DNA from: Toxonevra muliebris
Taxonomy: Eukaryota > Arthropoda > Insecta > Diptera > Pallopteridae
NCBI GenBank assembly: GCA_963691655.1
Contig: OY829328.1
Span: 12,540,704-12,604,703, forward strand
Length of the DNA: 64,000 nucleotides
Direction of reading: 5' to 3'
Part shown: one piece after another, positions 28,501 to 43,500 of the stretch
Numbering within the stretch: the first letter of the stretch is position 1
Layout: the number at the start of each line of letters is the position of its first letter
Notes under the pieces: model-generated
Database searches by the model: none
What the model was told of the DNA's origin: nothing
What the model saw: only the letters and a program-made list of their open reading frames with translations
Made by a program: the position numbers and the translations under genes

Positions 28501-31500
28501 GATTTCGGAAAAGTGCAATTTTCGATTTCCGAATTTCGATTTTTGTTTTTTAAAGCATTGTTGAGTTTTATGACTTTCTTTCTTTTCAGCATGTTGTAAA
28601 TTTTGACTTGTGTTGCACTTTCCTGTAAAAATGTTTGTTGAATTTTGTCAATATTTCTAAGCCTCAAGTTAACAAATTCTTTTTTTAATCTTATGTATAT
28701 TTATTGTGGCTATTGTTATAGTATGTTTGCTGTTTGGTCTCAAAAATTTGGCAAAATGCCATAATTTTATTTTATTGTATTTTATTAAAATGTTTTTAAC
28801 GCATAAATATCTTGAAATTACTCATTATTCTGTGTATTGCATCTTAATATTGTTAATAATAAAATACATAAGTAGATATGTATAATCATATATACATGTA
28901 CTATTCCCTTCCTCTGAATATTGTCATTTCTGCAGTAGTTCTTGGCAAGGAAAATGCCTAAATATATAATACTTTGTAAATATCTTTATGTATTTATGTA
29001 TTTTATAATCAAGTGTTTTTCATCATCATTTTGAATGCATATTATATTTTTATTCTTTACAAGTCCCGTATGGCAACTTAAAAAGGTAAAGGTAAATATG
29101 GAGTATGAAAGTATATTTATTCAAAACCTTGCTTCGAACAAGATTTCAATAAAATCCCTGGTTTACATATCTTCATCAAAAATCCTAAAAGCCGTAACTA
29201 CAAAAATTTTCAAATGCCCAAATTACATGCCCCTGCAACTTCTACAAAACTGCAAATTCTACACTCAAAAATAACGGTTTTATTAACGAAATCCAAGTAT
29301 ATGAATTTAATAAGCAAATAGAAATATTTACACATTTGAATGAAAAAGGAAACAAGATATTTGAATCTTTTTAAGTAACTAAGTGATAATAAAGATACTA
29401 AACCTTCACAATTACTTTTTTCTTAAGGTTTTTGCTCCTCCTGTGAAAAAAAAATGTGTAGTTACGGCATTTTTGGATTTTAGATGAATATATAAAATGT
29501 ATATGAAAACCCAGAGATTTATAAATTCTCTTATTGATCATTCTGAAAAAATAAAATGTTTTAGAAGTCCATAGACTTTTAATCATATTAAGGATGTAGT
29601 CTGGTGTTCATATCCATTCGAACGTCAACCCCCTCTACATATATAGATAAAAATTATTAAAAACAATTCTGATAAATTAAGACATACTACATATTTCATC
29701 AAATAACTGAATATTTCTTCCAATAACATTAATGTTAATATATAATTGAACTTAACTAACCTTGAAAAAATTATTGTGAAACAAGGAAAAAAAAAAATAA
29801 AAAAATGTGACAAATTTCATATGGAACCAAACGGCAGCAAATGAGTGGGTGCCACACAGACACGAAGATATGAATTTAAGGTGACAATGCCACAAAGTAT
29901 TGCATTATTCATAAATTACTTCATTGCATTAAAGAAGACACGAAGAAAAAAGTCTAGAATCTGAATTTTCACTTTATAGATGACATAGACGCAACGAAAT
30001 GGTCGTAATGGTCAAGTTAAAAGAAAAAACATCAAAATATTTCAAGCGACTGACAGATCGCTATACAAAATACTCTTAAATGCATTTTCTCCCATACGAC
30101 AAACAAGCCAACAAACAACAAAAAAGAAATAAATTATGTGTTTTACTGCAAATGCAATTAAAAATTTTGTTAGTCCGTCGAAGCGCAAAAATTAATGTTC
30201 GGTTGTCAATTCGTGCGCAATTTTTCAAAAACAAAAAAAAAAAACAATAGACATGTTGGTTACATACACGGTTTTCACCCAATTTCTTTGGGGTACAAAT
30301 GCGTGAGTATGTGTACAAAGTACAAGTACCTACATGCAACAATTGTCTCAATAAATATATATAAATGTATGTTGTATTCAGTTTACATTTTGGTACAATA
30401 AAATTTTCTAAAGATATGCGAAAACATTTTAAAACAATTTCAAATAGTAGATGAAAATAAATTAGAATATTCTAAAAAAAATTTAAAAAAAGTTGGAGCT
30501 ACGGAATTTTACTACTGTTGGTTATATTCGAATAAACCATAGAGTAACGGAAAAATCCCGTAAAATATTTTAAATTTTTCAATTTAGTTTGACAGGGTTC
30601 CCGAACAGTCCGAGCGATACTTTCAATCACTAGCATATCCACCAATTTCTTAAGGGTGGCTTTATTTTTTTTCGTCTCTTCAAAATTTTTAGTTTAAACG
30701 GTATATCTGAGGAACCAAAGCAGGAAGATGATAAAGGTTTTCTTTTCAATGATCATTTGTGGTTTCAAATTTACAATTGCAATTCCAATGGTCGTTTGTG
30801 TAATGTGAAAAAGAAGTTTATATAAAGAAAGAATGAAACAACACGTTACTGGCGACGAAGTAAACTAAAAATATCGGAAAAACTATGAAAAAATGCATAC
30901 GGTCTGGCCAGACTGTGGTACCAATGTGACCCAAATTTTTAAATCTATTCAGAAATAGTCATTTGAGGATATCATGGGTTTTGGAGATCATATTGATATT
31001 ACAAATAATAAAAAAATGTCAACAAAGTTGAAAAAGGTCTGGCCCGACCGTGGTGCCAACATAAGGGCTAAAATTGTCGGTATCGGCAAATAATATTTCC
31101 AGACAAAAAATGGTGCTTGATATACCCCGTAATAAATATTCAGGTTGTATGGTAGGTGCAACAGTGTAGCATGGTATAGTCAGCCAGCGTCCTTGCACGC
31201 AGGACGCAATAAACTGCAGTACTGTACTGTAAATGGTATACTAAAAAAAGTATAAGGTTTGTATGGGAGGTACCCCCCACTTGTAATTACAAACTTTTTA
31301 CTTTTAAGGTCAGAGACATAAAGCAATATTATATAAACATTTATGCCATTCAGGAAGAATAGCCGTACATATAAAATAGATTTTCACTTTTATAAACCAT
31401 ATGTATATTGTTAGATTATTTTCTTCATTACTGTTTCAAAACGTGAAATTTTTTAAAAATTAAAAACATATTTTTCTCAATAAACGTAGATATAAGTATA

Positions 31501-34500
31501 TTATTATTACATAATATGTAGTGTTTTCGTACAGTTTTCATTGAAAATGCAATATAAATATATATGACGGTCTGGCTGGATCGTGGTGGTAGCTATGTGA
31601 CTAACAAAAGTGGTGCCAAAAGAAAGGTTAATAAAAAAAAATGAAACTTTGGATGCACCCTGAATTCGAAATGACTTATACTTAACATTTATCCAATTCA
31701 ACCCTTTCAGTTATGAAAAATATACTAAGATATCGATTGCAACCGGAGAGTAATCTCAGAAGCAACTTGCTTGGCATGAAACTATTTTTAATTTTTTTTT
31801 GTTTAGTTTTACCTGAATGAAATTGTTTTGGATTTTACCAAGTATCATGTTAATTTTGGATTATTTTCGAATGGAAACTAATTTATTTTTGATACATGAG
31901 TATTTTTCTTTGGGCAATGTTGATAAAGTAATGAGCTGAATTAGGGTTGCAAAAAAAAAAAAAATTTGGCTTGAAAACACTATTTTAATTAGATGGTCAT
32001 GCTAAACAAAATTTACTAGAATTATGAGGTGTATCGAATAGGTTAGTAAATAAAATTTATTTACACCTGCGGTGAGTATCCGATTAAAATAGTATTTCTA
32101 AAATGAACTGCAACACTTTTCAGGGTAATTCTTCCTCAAAAAAATACAACAATCTGCTGTGAGTTCACACATATCTTTTTCAATACAATTCGTGTTGTGT
32201 GTGCTGTATTTCAGAATGGAAAGGGAGCTACAATTATATGCCGGACAGCAAAAGTGAGACGGTTTCTTTTTCAATTATTTTTTGTTGACTCCGACTGTCG
32301 TTAGATCATCTAGTTCTCTAGTTGTAGGGCATAGAAATATATAATATATATAATATATACCTACTTAATATCAAACAGAATAAAATATTGAAAACTTTGC
32401 TGTTGGTCGTTTAAAATGCTTGAAATCTATTTTTAATATCAATTGTAGGTGGAGGTGGTAGCGATATTTTTCTGCTAATGTTTTTTTTTCTTTTATATTT
32501 TAAAACAAATGAAAATCTAAAATATACATACATACAAATTTATGTACGAATGTATGTATGTATGTACTATAACCGAATGGATTTTCGTTGTCTTTTTCTT
32601 TGACTTTTGCATTTTACTTATATTTTATGCTATAATTTTGTATTTTCTTTGTCTTGAATAGAATATTTTAAATATTCACCAGTATTTTTATATACCTACA
32701 TTTACCTAAATATATGTATATGTATGTATATTGCTTATCTGATTTTATTCATTTTTCATATAGATATACATATGTATGTATGTATGTATGTATATGATTG
32801 TTGAGAAGAAGAAATATTTCTATATGTATTTAAAAATCAAAAAACTTAAAGAAATTTCACAGTGGTTTTTTGGTAGTGCTGATATCTCTAAACATTTCTT
32901 TCGATTTCTTGTGACGCGTCGGCTGCGAACTACAAAAAAGCATAATCTGGCTCAGAGCCCAGACACTATTTTGTTGTTTTCATCATAGACTATTCATACA
33001 TAAACGAGTATATATATACATATAAGTTTGTGCTTGTATATGTGTACAGTACATTTTCTTGTTAAATTTACTTTTCTAATTTTATATTTGGCCAATTTTG
33101 CTTTGGCCTCATCTAATAGGGCAATATTACAGCATAAACTAAATAGCTAAGTTTGTTTTATCTAATTTTATTCCTTTACATATGCTGTGTACATATGTTA
33201 CAGTATGGTCAAAAATTGTTCATACCCTAACGAATTTTTAAAACAAGACGTAAAAATAAGCCGTTAATGATTTTCCAAATATCATAAATGGTACGAGTAT
33301 ATACTCCTACAATACAATTTTTTTTTTTAATTATCCAAATAAATATCAAGTTGGGTATCACATCCAACTTTTTTAAATAAGTAAAAAACATATATATGTT
33401 TTTTGAAAAACACTAAAAGTGTGAATTTTCAGAAAATCACAAACGGCTTGTTTTTACTCTTTATTTTAAAAATTTATTAGTGTGTGAATAATTTTTGGAC
33501 CGGCTGTTTATAGTTAAAAATTGGAATAAAACTCGTCATTGTTGCTGCTAAATTAGCTAAATTAATTGTCATTATCATTTGCAGCATTTTTTCCAGAGAT
33601 GGTCAAACCACAAAATTATCTCTGAAAATAACAAATCCAATTTGTCCAATTGAAAATGATTTTGTGCTTGCAAAGGACGCAAATAACCTTCCCTGTATCC
33701 CCTTCCATTATTCATAATCATTGCTGTCTCCTGTACTCAGGTGCAGACATCATTCATTGTCATTCACATGTGTTATATGTACGTCAATGAAATTTTCTAA
33801 TTTTGCGAATATTTTTCATATGGACAAATTTATCAGTTTCATCACTGAAGTGTATAAAAAATACTTGAGTTGAATATTTACTTGAATAGTTTACAAAATT
33901 TATTATTTTTAAGAGTGGTTGCCATAATTATGTGTCTGTCTGTCGGTCTGTCGTATATTTGACACAAAATGTGTAGAACAAACTTGTCTACAAATTTTAA
34001 ACCAAATGTTTTCCGTCTAACAGAAACTAATACCTTTATTAAAACTTAACCTGAAATACTAATAAAGTCCATAGTTCTACAGAAAATACAATAATTTCAT
34101 GTAATAAAAAGACCTTGGACTAAAACATTTTTGGCATATGAAAAAATTATTGATGATTTGGAGAGACGTAAGTTTTTCGCAGCGTTTTAAATTGTTTACT
34201 GATCTTATTTTTGTTTCTGTAACAGAAGAAATATCATTGAATAATTTTGTTTATTTACCCTATATTTAACTTGAATGCATCTATTTTGGGTTTTATATAC
34301 AATTCTTCAAACACAGTTGCCATGCTCTTCAACTTTTTCATTTTCTAAAACAGAAAATGTTTTAAAATAATAAACATTTTCGAAACAAAAACAACAGCAC
34401 TGCATAAATTACAAAAACGGATGGTTTTTGGGGAAAAGTGCATGGAAATTAAAAGTAGAAAAGATTTGAATTGTTGACGAAATGACGAAAGAAATATATG

Positions 34501-37500
34501 ATATTTTTATATTCTGCAAAAAAGCGTAAAACCGAAAAATGTTTAAATTTAAGCGCTATGTTACAAGCTTCATTCCAATATTAAATCATTTCATTTCAAT
34601 AGTTAGAAAAGCACATTTAAAAACAAAAATTCATAATATAAAAAAATATAAGGTATTTAAAATATAAGAAATATTTACAAACAAGTGGAGGGCGGTTGCA
34701 GGTAGTGGTACTTTTTTTTAATAATTAACTCTGAAGTGAATCGGTTTTGTTGGTTGGGAAAAATTATTATTATTTTTGTTTTTATGTACATAAGTAAAGG
34801 TGCCCATTTTTTAATTTTGTTGCTCTTAATATTTTTGACTTACCCATGACCCTAGGCGGACAGGTGGCGTGATCGGGACCTGTAGTCGATTCAACAAAAT
34901 ATTTAGAAAAGAAGCCTCCTTTAGATATAAATTATATCGTATTTCATTTGTGCGAGTTTATAAGATTATAATCTTATTTTTTTATTTGATTCTTATATGA
35001 TTTTTGCATTCGTCCCCACATTGTTTTTTGTTTGTTAGTCACAAAAGTATTAGAAAATAATATATAGGTAGATATATATATATTTAGTTCAAAAAGATAA
35101 ATAAATATTTCAAATAGAATTCTGCCTCAATTCTCGTTGATTTTAGTCACAATTCTACATAATCTCTATTATAAATTATTGTAAATCTAAAGAATCTAGT
35201 TCTAATGTATTAGTTGAAGAATCAAAAATATTGAAAATTAAGTATCTAAAAACTGCAACTGCATTAATTTTTTTCGTGTATTGGTTTTGCTTTTTTTTTG
35301 TCATAATTTTAAAAAATTTAACTCCAATTAAACTTTACAAAAGTTAACGAACGAAAAAAGTAACGAATAAAAAGAAACTCCTCAAAGTAGTTAATAATAA
35401 ATTACTTATACTCAGTGTGAAACCATAAATAAAACTCTACATAATTTAGCACAAATATAATTAACCAAGAAAAAATTTTATCTCTAAATTTAACAAAAAG
35501 AAAACTCAATAACCAAAATTTTTATACTCACAGAATAGCACCGCTACAAAATCGGTATCCTCAATAATTTTCAATAATATTTTTGCGTTGACCTCTTCGA
35601 TGCGATCGGGCAAATCCATAGCTTCCAAAGATGTGAGAAAATCGAGTACACCTTCTTCATCCATAAGATCGCCATCATAGATAATTGGTTCTTTTTCCCT
35701 GCAGTAATAGTAATTAATTAGAATGAGTGAGAGACTTGTGATATATTTGGCGGTGGTATGTAAAAAGATGCATGAGTATTTTTATATTATTTTTCTACCT
35801 GAAGTACGTAAGTGCTGGGAAATTTTTAATTCCGTATTGCTTTGCTAGTCGTTTGTCGTTAATCTTTACGAAATCAACACCGAATGAATCAGTGTCATCG
35901 TCGATTTTTTCGAGTTCAGCTAAAACTTTATCACAGGTTACACAGCTCCGCGCATCTATAAATTTTAAAGCGAATATTTTTTATTTCATTTATGCAATAA
36001 TATTATTTATTCAAATTTGTCAAGATTTTCGTCTTGAAATATATTTTACGCAAGTTAAATGTATAAGAAATGGAAAATATATTTATTTTAGATAAAAAAA
36101 AAACTGTAATCCAAATAAATAAAACAATAATATTTTATATAAAAACAAGTCATACACAAATTTAAATAAAAAAAACTTAAGTCAATGGTACTTGGACGAT
36201 GAGACCAAGTACTCTTTTTCCACTGCATAGATGCCGTCTGTCTTCATAACGCAGGTTTTCGCTATCCTAGACATGGTGAGCTGGTCATCTAGCATAGGTA
36301 TCTGCAGTGATAGCCAAGCTGCACTGAAGGCCCTTGCTAACCCTGTCAGCTCCTCAAAATTGGTCAGCGAGTGTAAGGCAAAACTAAATAGTTTTGCGAA
36401 ACATAACAAGTTATGCCTTATATGGGTTCCAAACTAGCTAATGAAGGCTCTGCAATTACGCCAGGGGGTCCGGAACCTTTTCTTGGCGTAAGTTCTTGGG
36501 AGATCATGCATTGTATCAACGATTTCGTGGGTTCTATCCATAGAGAAAGATGGGCGTCATCCCCGATTCAATTTTGCCAATCGTGTCTTGAGAACGATGA
36601 TACTACGGAGCAGTATCTTTGTAGCTGTCCGGCGTTCACGAGAATCAGATTAAAGCTGATGGGTAGTGATGTCTTGAGTATGAATAATGTCCATACTCTC
36701 CCTCTTCCTGAGCTTCCAAGGTTCATCAGTGAAACAAAGAAGTTCGAGATTGAGAGACCCTAGACCTTTCTTCTCCCCATTTATCCCCACATAACTTTCT
36801 TGTCTCTCTACTCTCTTCTACTGGTTCTATCCTTGGGTATAGCACAATGGTCCTAGTTGTCTGAGTGCTCTGGTTAAGTCCAGCCCACCCACAACTCTAA
36901 ACTCTAAGGTGTTAAGTGACAAGATAAGATAACTTAACGTTACGTCTATTATAATTAGATCTTAAGACTAGATTTATAAGAAATGGCGGCTATCATCTAA
37001 TATTTGCTAAGCTGTTAACAAGCGTGACTAACTAACTAGATTGAGTAAGGAGAGTTGTTCTAAAGATACCAGTCTCTTTTTTTAGCGAGAATTGGGATAC
37101 GGCAGAAAACGTGAAAAATCGCTTCTTCTACCTCCACATTTAGGTAAAGATATAGATACAGATACGCAGTGGATCGCAGAGTTGGAGCAAGAAGCTGTGG
37201 AGCACACTGTTTTGTCCGGAGCTAGAGTTAAAGCTGGAGCAATGACAATTTAATCGCTCCGCTGCTCCGATTTTTATTTTTTCAATTATTGTTGCTTGAT
37301 ATCATAGTTGAAAACTTCTACACTATTGCAATTACAGGCAATGAAAATTTTCCATTACTGCAATTGAAATGACATTTCAATGAATTAACAAAGAAATAAA
37401 TTAATTATATTTATTCATTAATTACAAATTCATTGCAAGGGATTTGACAGTAATGGTTATGGTAAGAGTAATCATCATCAAAGTAACTCAGTTCTTTACA

Positions 37501-40500
37501 TGTTTACAAAGATGATTTTTTAATTACCAGGTGTGGCGGTTAATAATTCTTAATTTGGGTGGTGCATAATTTTAACTGTTCTTATTGCTATGAAAGCAGC
37601 TTTCAAAACGTTATAATTGTTGTAATTTATTTTATTATATGATAAACATGTCGAGTTTTAACCCAAAATAAAGAGCATTTGCGTCACGCACCGCTTTTTT
37701 TGTTTGATCAAAAGAACCATGAGCTTCTGAAATCAGGTAAAACAGTTAATATCATTCGTTACCGTCAACAAATGATCAAATTGAACCCTTAAGTGGTCGA
37801 AAAACGACCAGAATGGACTTCAAGACACGGAAAAATGATTTTGCAGCAAGACAACGCCCCATCACACTCAGCGAAAGCGGGAACCGAAAATTTTGAAGAT
37901 ATACACCCAAAACTTGTGATCTGCTCCTTGAGTTTAAGTTACGAATTCTGGAAACAGTAATCCAAACATCAAAATATTCCTGTAACATTTTAAAAATGTG
38001 TGTTAAGGTTTTAGCAAATTAGGGTAGCGATACATAGAAAAAAGAAATGATGTGTATTAGGAAAATTAGAATTTGTTGGAGTTCGGAGCGGATCAAGTTT
38101 CTGAGCGGGAGCAATAACTTAAGAGGGCGAAGCAGGAGCGGAGCAACTCCAAAATTTAGCTGCCCCCAAGTCCTGTATATATAAACTCAGTCACTGCGGA
38201 TATGTGAATATCTCATTATGCCAAACCGAATTATACTAGTAGCGCCTTTATTGTAGTAGAATTCAAAAATACAAGACTGTTTACTTGGTAATATGCTAGG
38301 TCATTCCCTGCCTAGATGGATAGATGCCTCGTCTTTTTCTCAGCAGAATCTACAGAGAGGAGCCTAACAGAGATTTAATTTATTTATAGGTGTGTGCCAT
38401 AAGGAGATAATGCCCAATAAAGATTCCTGAGTCCTGTTAGATCGCTTTTATTGTACTTATTAAGGGATAGGAGGAAATCAGAAACAACCTTGGAGGCAGT
38501 AGACTCGCTTCAAAGTCAGTGACCCAAAGTCAGTGTCCCAAAGTCCGTGACCCAAAGTCAGTGACCCGATCAAATTTATTTTAAGTTAGGTTATTGAAAT
38601 TATTTCCTTGCAATATACCAAATATAGGCAACGCCTTGAATTTCATTAAGTTGAGCAACTTTTCTCCGGAGGCGCTTTGCCTACTCAAATGTGTGCATAT
38701 AATTACATATGAATATTCGTATTGGTGTATTGGGTATTAATATTGTCACAAATAAACTGATGATGAGTACAAAGTGTCTTCGATTTTAATGTCGCGTGTG
38801 ATGGCGTGGTTCTCAGAAGATGCGATTATTCATATACAAATATACTAAGAAGATAACAAATGCTTTAGAAACTTGCAATGCTATTTATTCCCTGAAAATC
38901 AACTACCAATTGCAACAACACAATATTATTACGATGAAAACTGAATGAACGATACAAAATTAAAGAGACTTGAAATATTAATGATCAGAAAACTGCCAAA
39001 AATCTGTTGAATTAATTCATAAAAATTTATGCAGAACTATTAGGGATATAGTTGTACATATATGAATGTATGCATGTAAATATGCATTCATATGTATGTA
39101 TATGTAAATTATTGTTGTTGTCGCTATTATTATTATTTTATTCATCATCATAATAATAAACATTTTATTTGACTTGGCTAGTGGTAGTAAATGGGGTGGT
39201 TGAGTGTTTTGGCTGACAGAGCTCGCGCGTATAAAATATGTAGCTATAAAGCTTTATACGAAGCTATAGAATAAACGAACAACACGAATATACAGAAAAT
39301 GACGACGACGGGCCTCTAAATTTGTCGCCATTACATACAATTGCAATGCAGCGGATCGATATTATTCATGGTAAACTTGGCCGTTGTATGACCGCCCGTA
39401 CATTTGCATACACTCGTGCATGCTTATAAATGTTGTTGTAGTCGATCGTGGCCACATCATCCGAGTATATGAATATACTATGCTCACGTACAGGAAATGT
39501 ACTTTTTTCCACTTTAGGGTTTTTTTTTTAAATCAAATACTTTTTAAATCATGCAAACAATATGGAATAATTTATGTAAATAAATGAAGGAGGCAGGTGT
39601 AGTATTTGCATGTCGTCGATTCAGAGATAAAACCCATTAAGTAGGTACAGCATTTGACATATACTTGATTTCTACACCAAGATTCATATTTTAAGGAAAT
39701 TTTTATTAGTAAAAGCTAATTTTCAACCATAGATTCTTTTAATTTTGAAAAAGAACCCTGCAAGAAGCCATCAATTATTTTAAAAACTATCTTTGAAGTG
39801 CTCTCCTGTAAAATTCAAAAACTGACTTATGCTGTTATGCCTTGTGACCACAGAAATTATGACAGAATAAAAAAGAATATCTAATATAATATGTACGACA
39901 ATCAATATACGTGTGTTTGTTTGTCCGGCATACAAATCATTTTCAAAACTTTTACACATTCCCATTAGGTAATCAGATAGGCCATAGTTATCGCAGATGT
40001 TTTTGGCAAGTGTCAAAAATGTCTAGTTTTTATGCACTTTGGAGGGGGCCCTAGTTGTTCTGTGTCGAGGATAAACTAGACTAGTCAACATACCTAGCAG
40101 TTGAATAGTTCCTCGGGACGAAAATTAGGATGGTTAAATTCTAGTGAGGTTTTAGTTGGAAAATCGCTAATAAATCCAGTAATCGAAAAAAAAATTATTC
40201 TAATGCTGAACATTGTGACTGTAAAAAGCAGCAAAAAAACACACCAAACGCTAAAAATGTAAGAAAAAGAAAGAAACTAGAATGACAATGATTTAGAATA
40301 AAAAAAATTATAAATGGAGATATTTTGCTATATAAAAATATTTTAAATGCATAATGATGTTTTTATTACCTAAATATTAAATTACAAAAACCTAGTTAAT
40401 GCCTAGTCAGCGTCTAGCATATATACTTTGTCAGGGCCTGAATATGTTGGTCTCGTGGATCGAAAGGTTACACTACCAGAGAGACCCTGAAGAGCTTATA

Positions 40501-43500
40501 TAATTTCCCCTCGGCAGCGCCTCGTCAGCGGCAGGGCAAATCTAGCTAAGGCCCTGTCTGGCGGATGCATATTTGAGTAAACATATCAAGTAACAGAACA
40601 AAGTTTTGTGTCTGAGGGATGCTAGAAGTAGTAATTGGGCTGATGAGTTTGGATGATTTTGGATTAATGGGCGTAATACCTCTCACCCAAACAAAATAAA
40701 ATGCTTTAAATGCCATGTCTTCATTATTTTTATATATTATGTATCTGAAAATCTTTTCTTTTTTCTTATATGTATATGAAGCTTTACCAGGGCCAGATAT
40801 AGACAGGCCTGGCCAGACAGTATTGAGCAAAATATTTCTCCCACAGTTGACAATAAATTTGTGCCAGAAAATTTTAAACTTTTAGCCGTAGGAATCTCTT
40901 TGACTCTGTGACATAAACACTCAATAGGCCCATTTAATAAAATAAGAAGAACAACGCTAAGAACTTAACCCTAGAACCCATACGGAGTGAGTAGTAATCC
41001 CACTACAAACTAAAACTCCCATTTACTTTCATTTTAAAAAGCCGTTATTTTCAGTGGTTGTCATGATTTTCATTTCTTTCATTGTGTCTGCATGGAACAC
41101 AGCCAGCAGTTCAATACATTTTTTATCTTCAAAGTGAAAATAACTGATCAGTTGAAAAGCTTTTGCAAGTAAAATATTTTGGAGGTATGGAAAAGTAAAA
41201 AAACGGGTTTGTGTCAGTTTTTCAATTCATTGTAATTGTAGGGAGTTCAAATAATTGTAAGGGTTTGAATAAGCCACAGTAAAGTGTCTGAAACGAGAAT
41301 GAGGTAATACCATGTTCCCACTAAGCCGAAATTGCGTAGCCGCGGCAAAATAGTGTCGAACAAAACTGCAATCGTTCGATTTCGATTATGGTTTCATTTC
41401 ACAGTTCATTGTTTATTTGTTGTAATATGCGAGCGGCTAATATAATTATTGCTAATATTGAAAAAATTTGAATACGAAAAGAATCAAAGTGATAAACGAA
41501 ATATTTAGCAACGAAATAAAAGTATATTTTCGTTTTTAGCAATGCAAAATATAAATGTCAGAATACAAAGGTCGGATGAAATTCATTTCAGTGAACACAT
41601 TCAGGTTCGCATTCGATTTTTGTGCGGTTTCGAATGCGGTTTCGGTTGAAACCACTTCATTTCCGTAGTTGTAGAGGAACTCCAAATAGAATTACGTAAC
41701 AACGTAGGGTTAATAATATTATAGTACCTTCCCTAAAAGAGAAAAACCTTTTTTATTTTGGTCTGCGTTTGGGTTCCGTCGTAATTGAGAAAAGTTACGA
41801 TATACAATAATACCATTGAAAATATCTGCAGCAAATCATTATATTACTTTGTATTGTACAAAGTAATCGTGATCAATTTGTGGAGAATATATAGGAGGAA
41901 TAAAGGTTGCCTACATAAGTTCATGGCACATGTATAATTCTGGTAAAGAATTGGATGAATTGCAGATAATTTACTAACACCAAAAACTCTTTCCAATTTC
42001 TAAAATGCTTGAAAAAATTGTACAATAAAACGATGTGTTATAGTGCGAACACACAAGAGTAGGTTAGGTTAGGTTGGAGTGGCTGTCGAGAGACACACTT
42101 AGGCCTGAACGGCCCATTGTGATACCACATAGTTGGACCTACAGTTTAACGCCGATTCCGAACGGCGGTGTGGCAATTTTTTATCGGCTTGGTGGTTTTG
42201 CCATTACCAACCAATGTGTGTACTTGTACACTATCTTATAATTCTCATATACTTCATATTAATAGTGAATATAAGAAAGTAAAGAAAATTAACCACCAGA
42301 CGAAGAAGGGAATCGAACCCGAACCTCCCAGATGAAAGTCTAGTGCACTATCCACTAGGCTATCGAGGTCGTCCACACAAGAGTAAATTTCGTTGAAATT
42401 CTGAACTTCCAATTTAAGTGGACACACGACAAAAAAGGAATTAAAAATTCGTTTTTGACAGATTATAAGTTTAGAGAAGAAGAAGAATATTTGTGTGTTT
42501 TTTGTGTAAATATAAGTAAATAAAAATTGTGCCTTTCAATTGGATTTGGACACCAAGAATTTATATAGCAATTATGGATAATTGGAGGAATGACAATGAG
42601 TTACTCTCCGAGTACATTATTTTATTTTTTTCACTTCGAAAATATTACAAGAGAAGCTGTTAAGAAAACAAAATCCAAAATGCCTAAAAAAAATTTAATA
42701 GATATGTAATAGATCTTAAATTTTTCCCGTTTTTTTCAACCTTGTGTTTGAGGGTTGCTAATTATTTTCTGATTTTCAAGTGCAATTCGTTGAAATGCGT
42801 CTGAAATGCAGAATTGCATTTGACAGTTTTTGTATGGCGAAATTCTGCATTTCAAGCGCTTTTCAACGAAATGCTAAATTTGCCTGAAATTCGCTCTCGT
42901 ATGTTCGTACTATTAGGGGTGTTGGGTATTTTTTCAATAAATATCTACTTTTATCACTCATATTTTTAGTATTTATCACGATTATTTAATTATTTTCCGA
43001 ATAAAAAATATTCCAAATTTTCCATGTTTCAACCGCTGTGCATCAAGTTCAATTACTCAAATGATGGAATAGAAATATTCAACTTTGAAATGAAGGAATA
43101 TGTTATAAAAACGAAAAACACCCACGCCCATAATTTTTGTTTTTTTTTTTATTTCCATGAAATTACTTGTTTACGTGATCTTGAGATCACAAATAGCATA
43201 TATTTCTACACATTGGATACACAAAGATATGAATAAAATATTGTATTTTTAATAATTTAGTTGAAATAACTTAAGCAATTTTATTACTTATAGTAATGTT
43301 CGATTTGCAACCTATTCAATTTCTTTATTGCATATTAAGTATCTAATAATTTAGAAAAAAGCAACTGTGAAAGTAAAAGTTTTCAAAAAATTTCTAATAA
43401 AAATGAACTGATGTTGACGAACAAGTATTTTGCGTGCTTTCTCTGCATTTAGAATTGTTTGATTGTTTTTATAAATTGTGAATTTTGTTTTTTGGAAATG

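Larger units (their letters stand above)
27255..35531 (-). other. Intron 3 (8.3 kb) of the array gene
   Basis: AT-rich. Contains a short inverted-repeat element (27947-28110), a Tc1-like MITE (33201-33506), ATGT microsatellites near 32550 and 32770, and a GGTCTGGCC-type phrase repeated near 30901, 31043 and 31567. No coding unit recognised on either strand. Confidence 0.65.

Noticed and set aside
32750..32800. TATG tandem run as a possible CRISPR-like or regulatory array
   Set aside because: A plain microsatellite in a eukaryotic genome; no spacer structure.
42296..42373. Possible tRNA gene (A and B boxes)
   Set aside because: The acceptor stem does not pair and the element continues into a SINE body with target duplications, so it is a SINE head rather than a tRNA gene.
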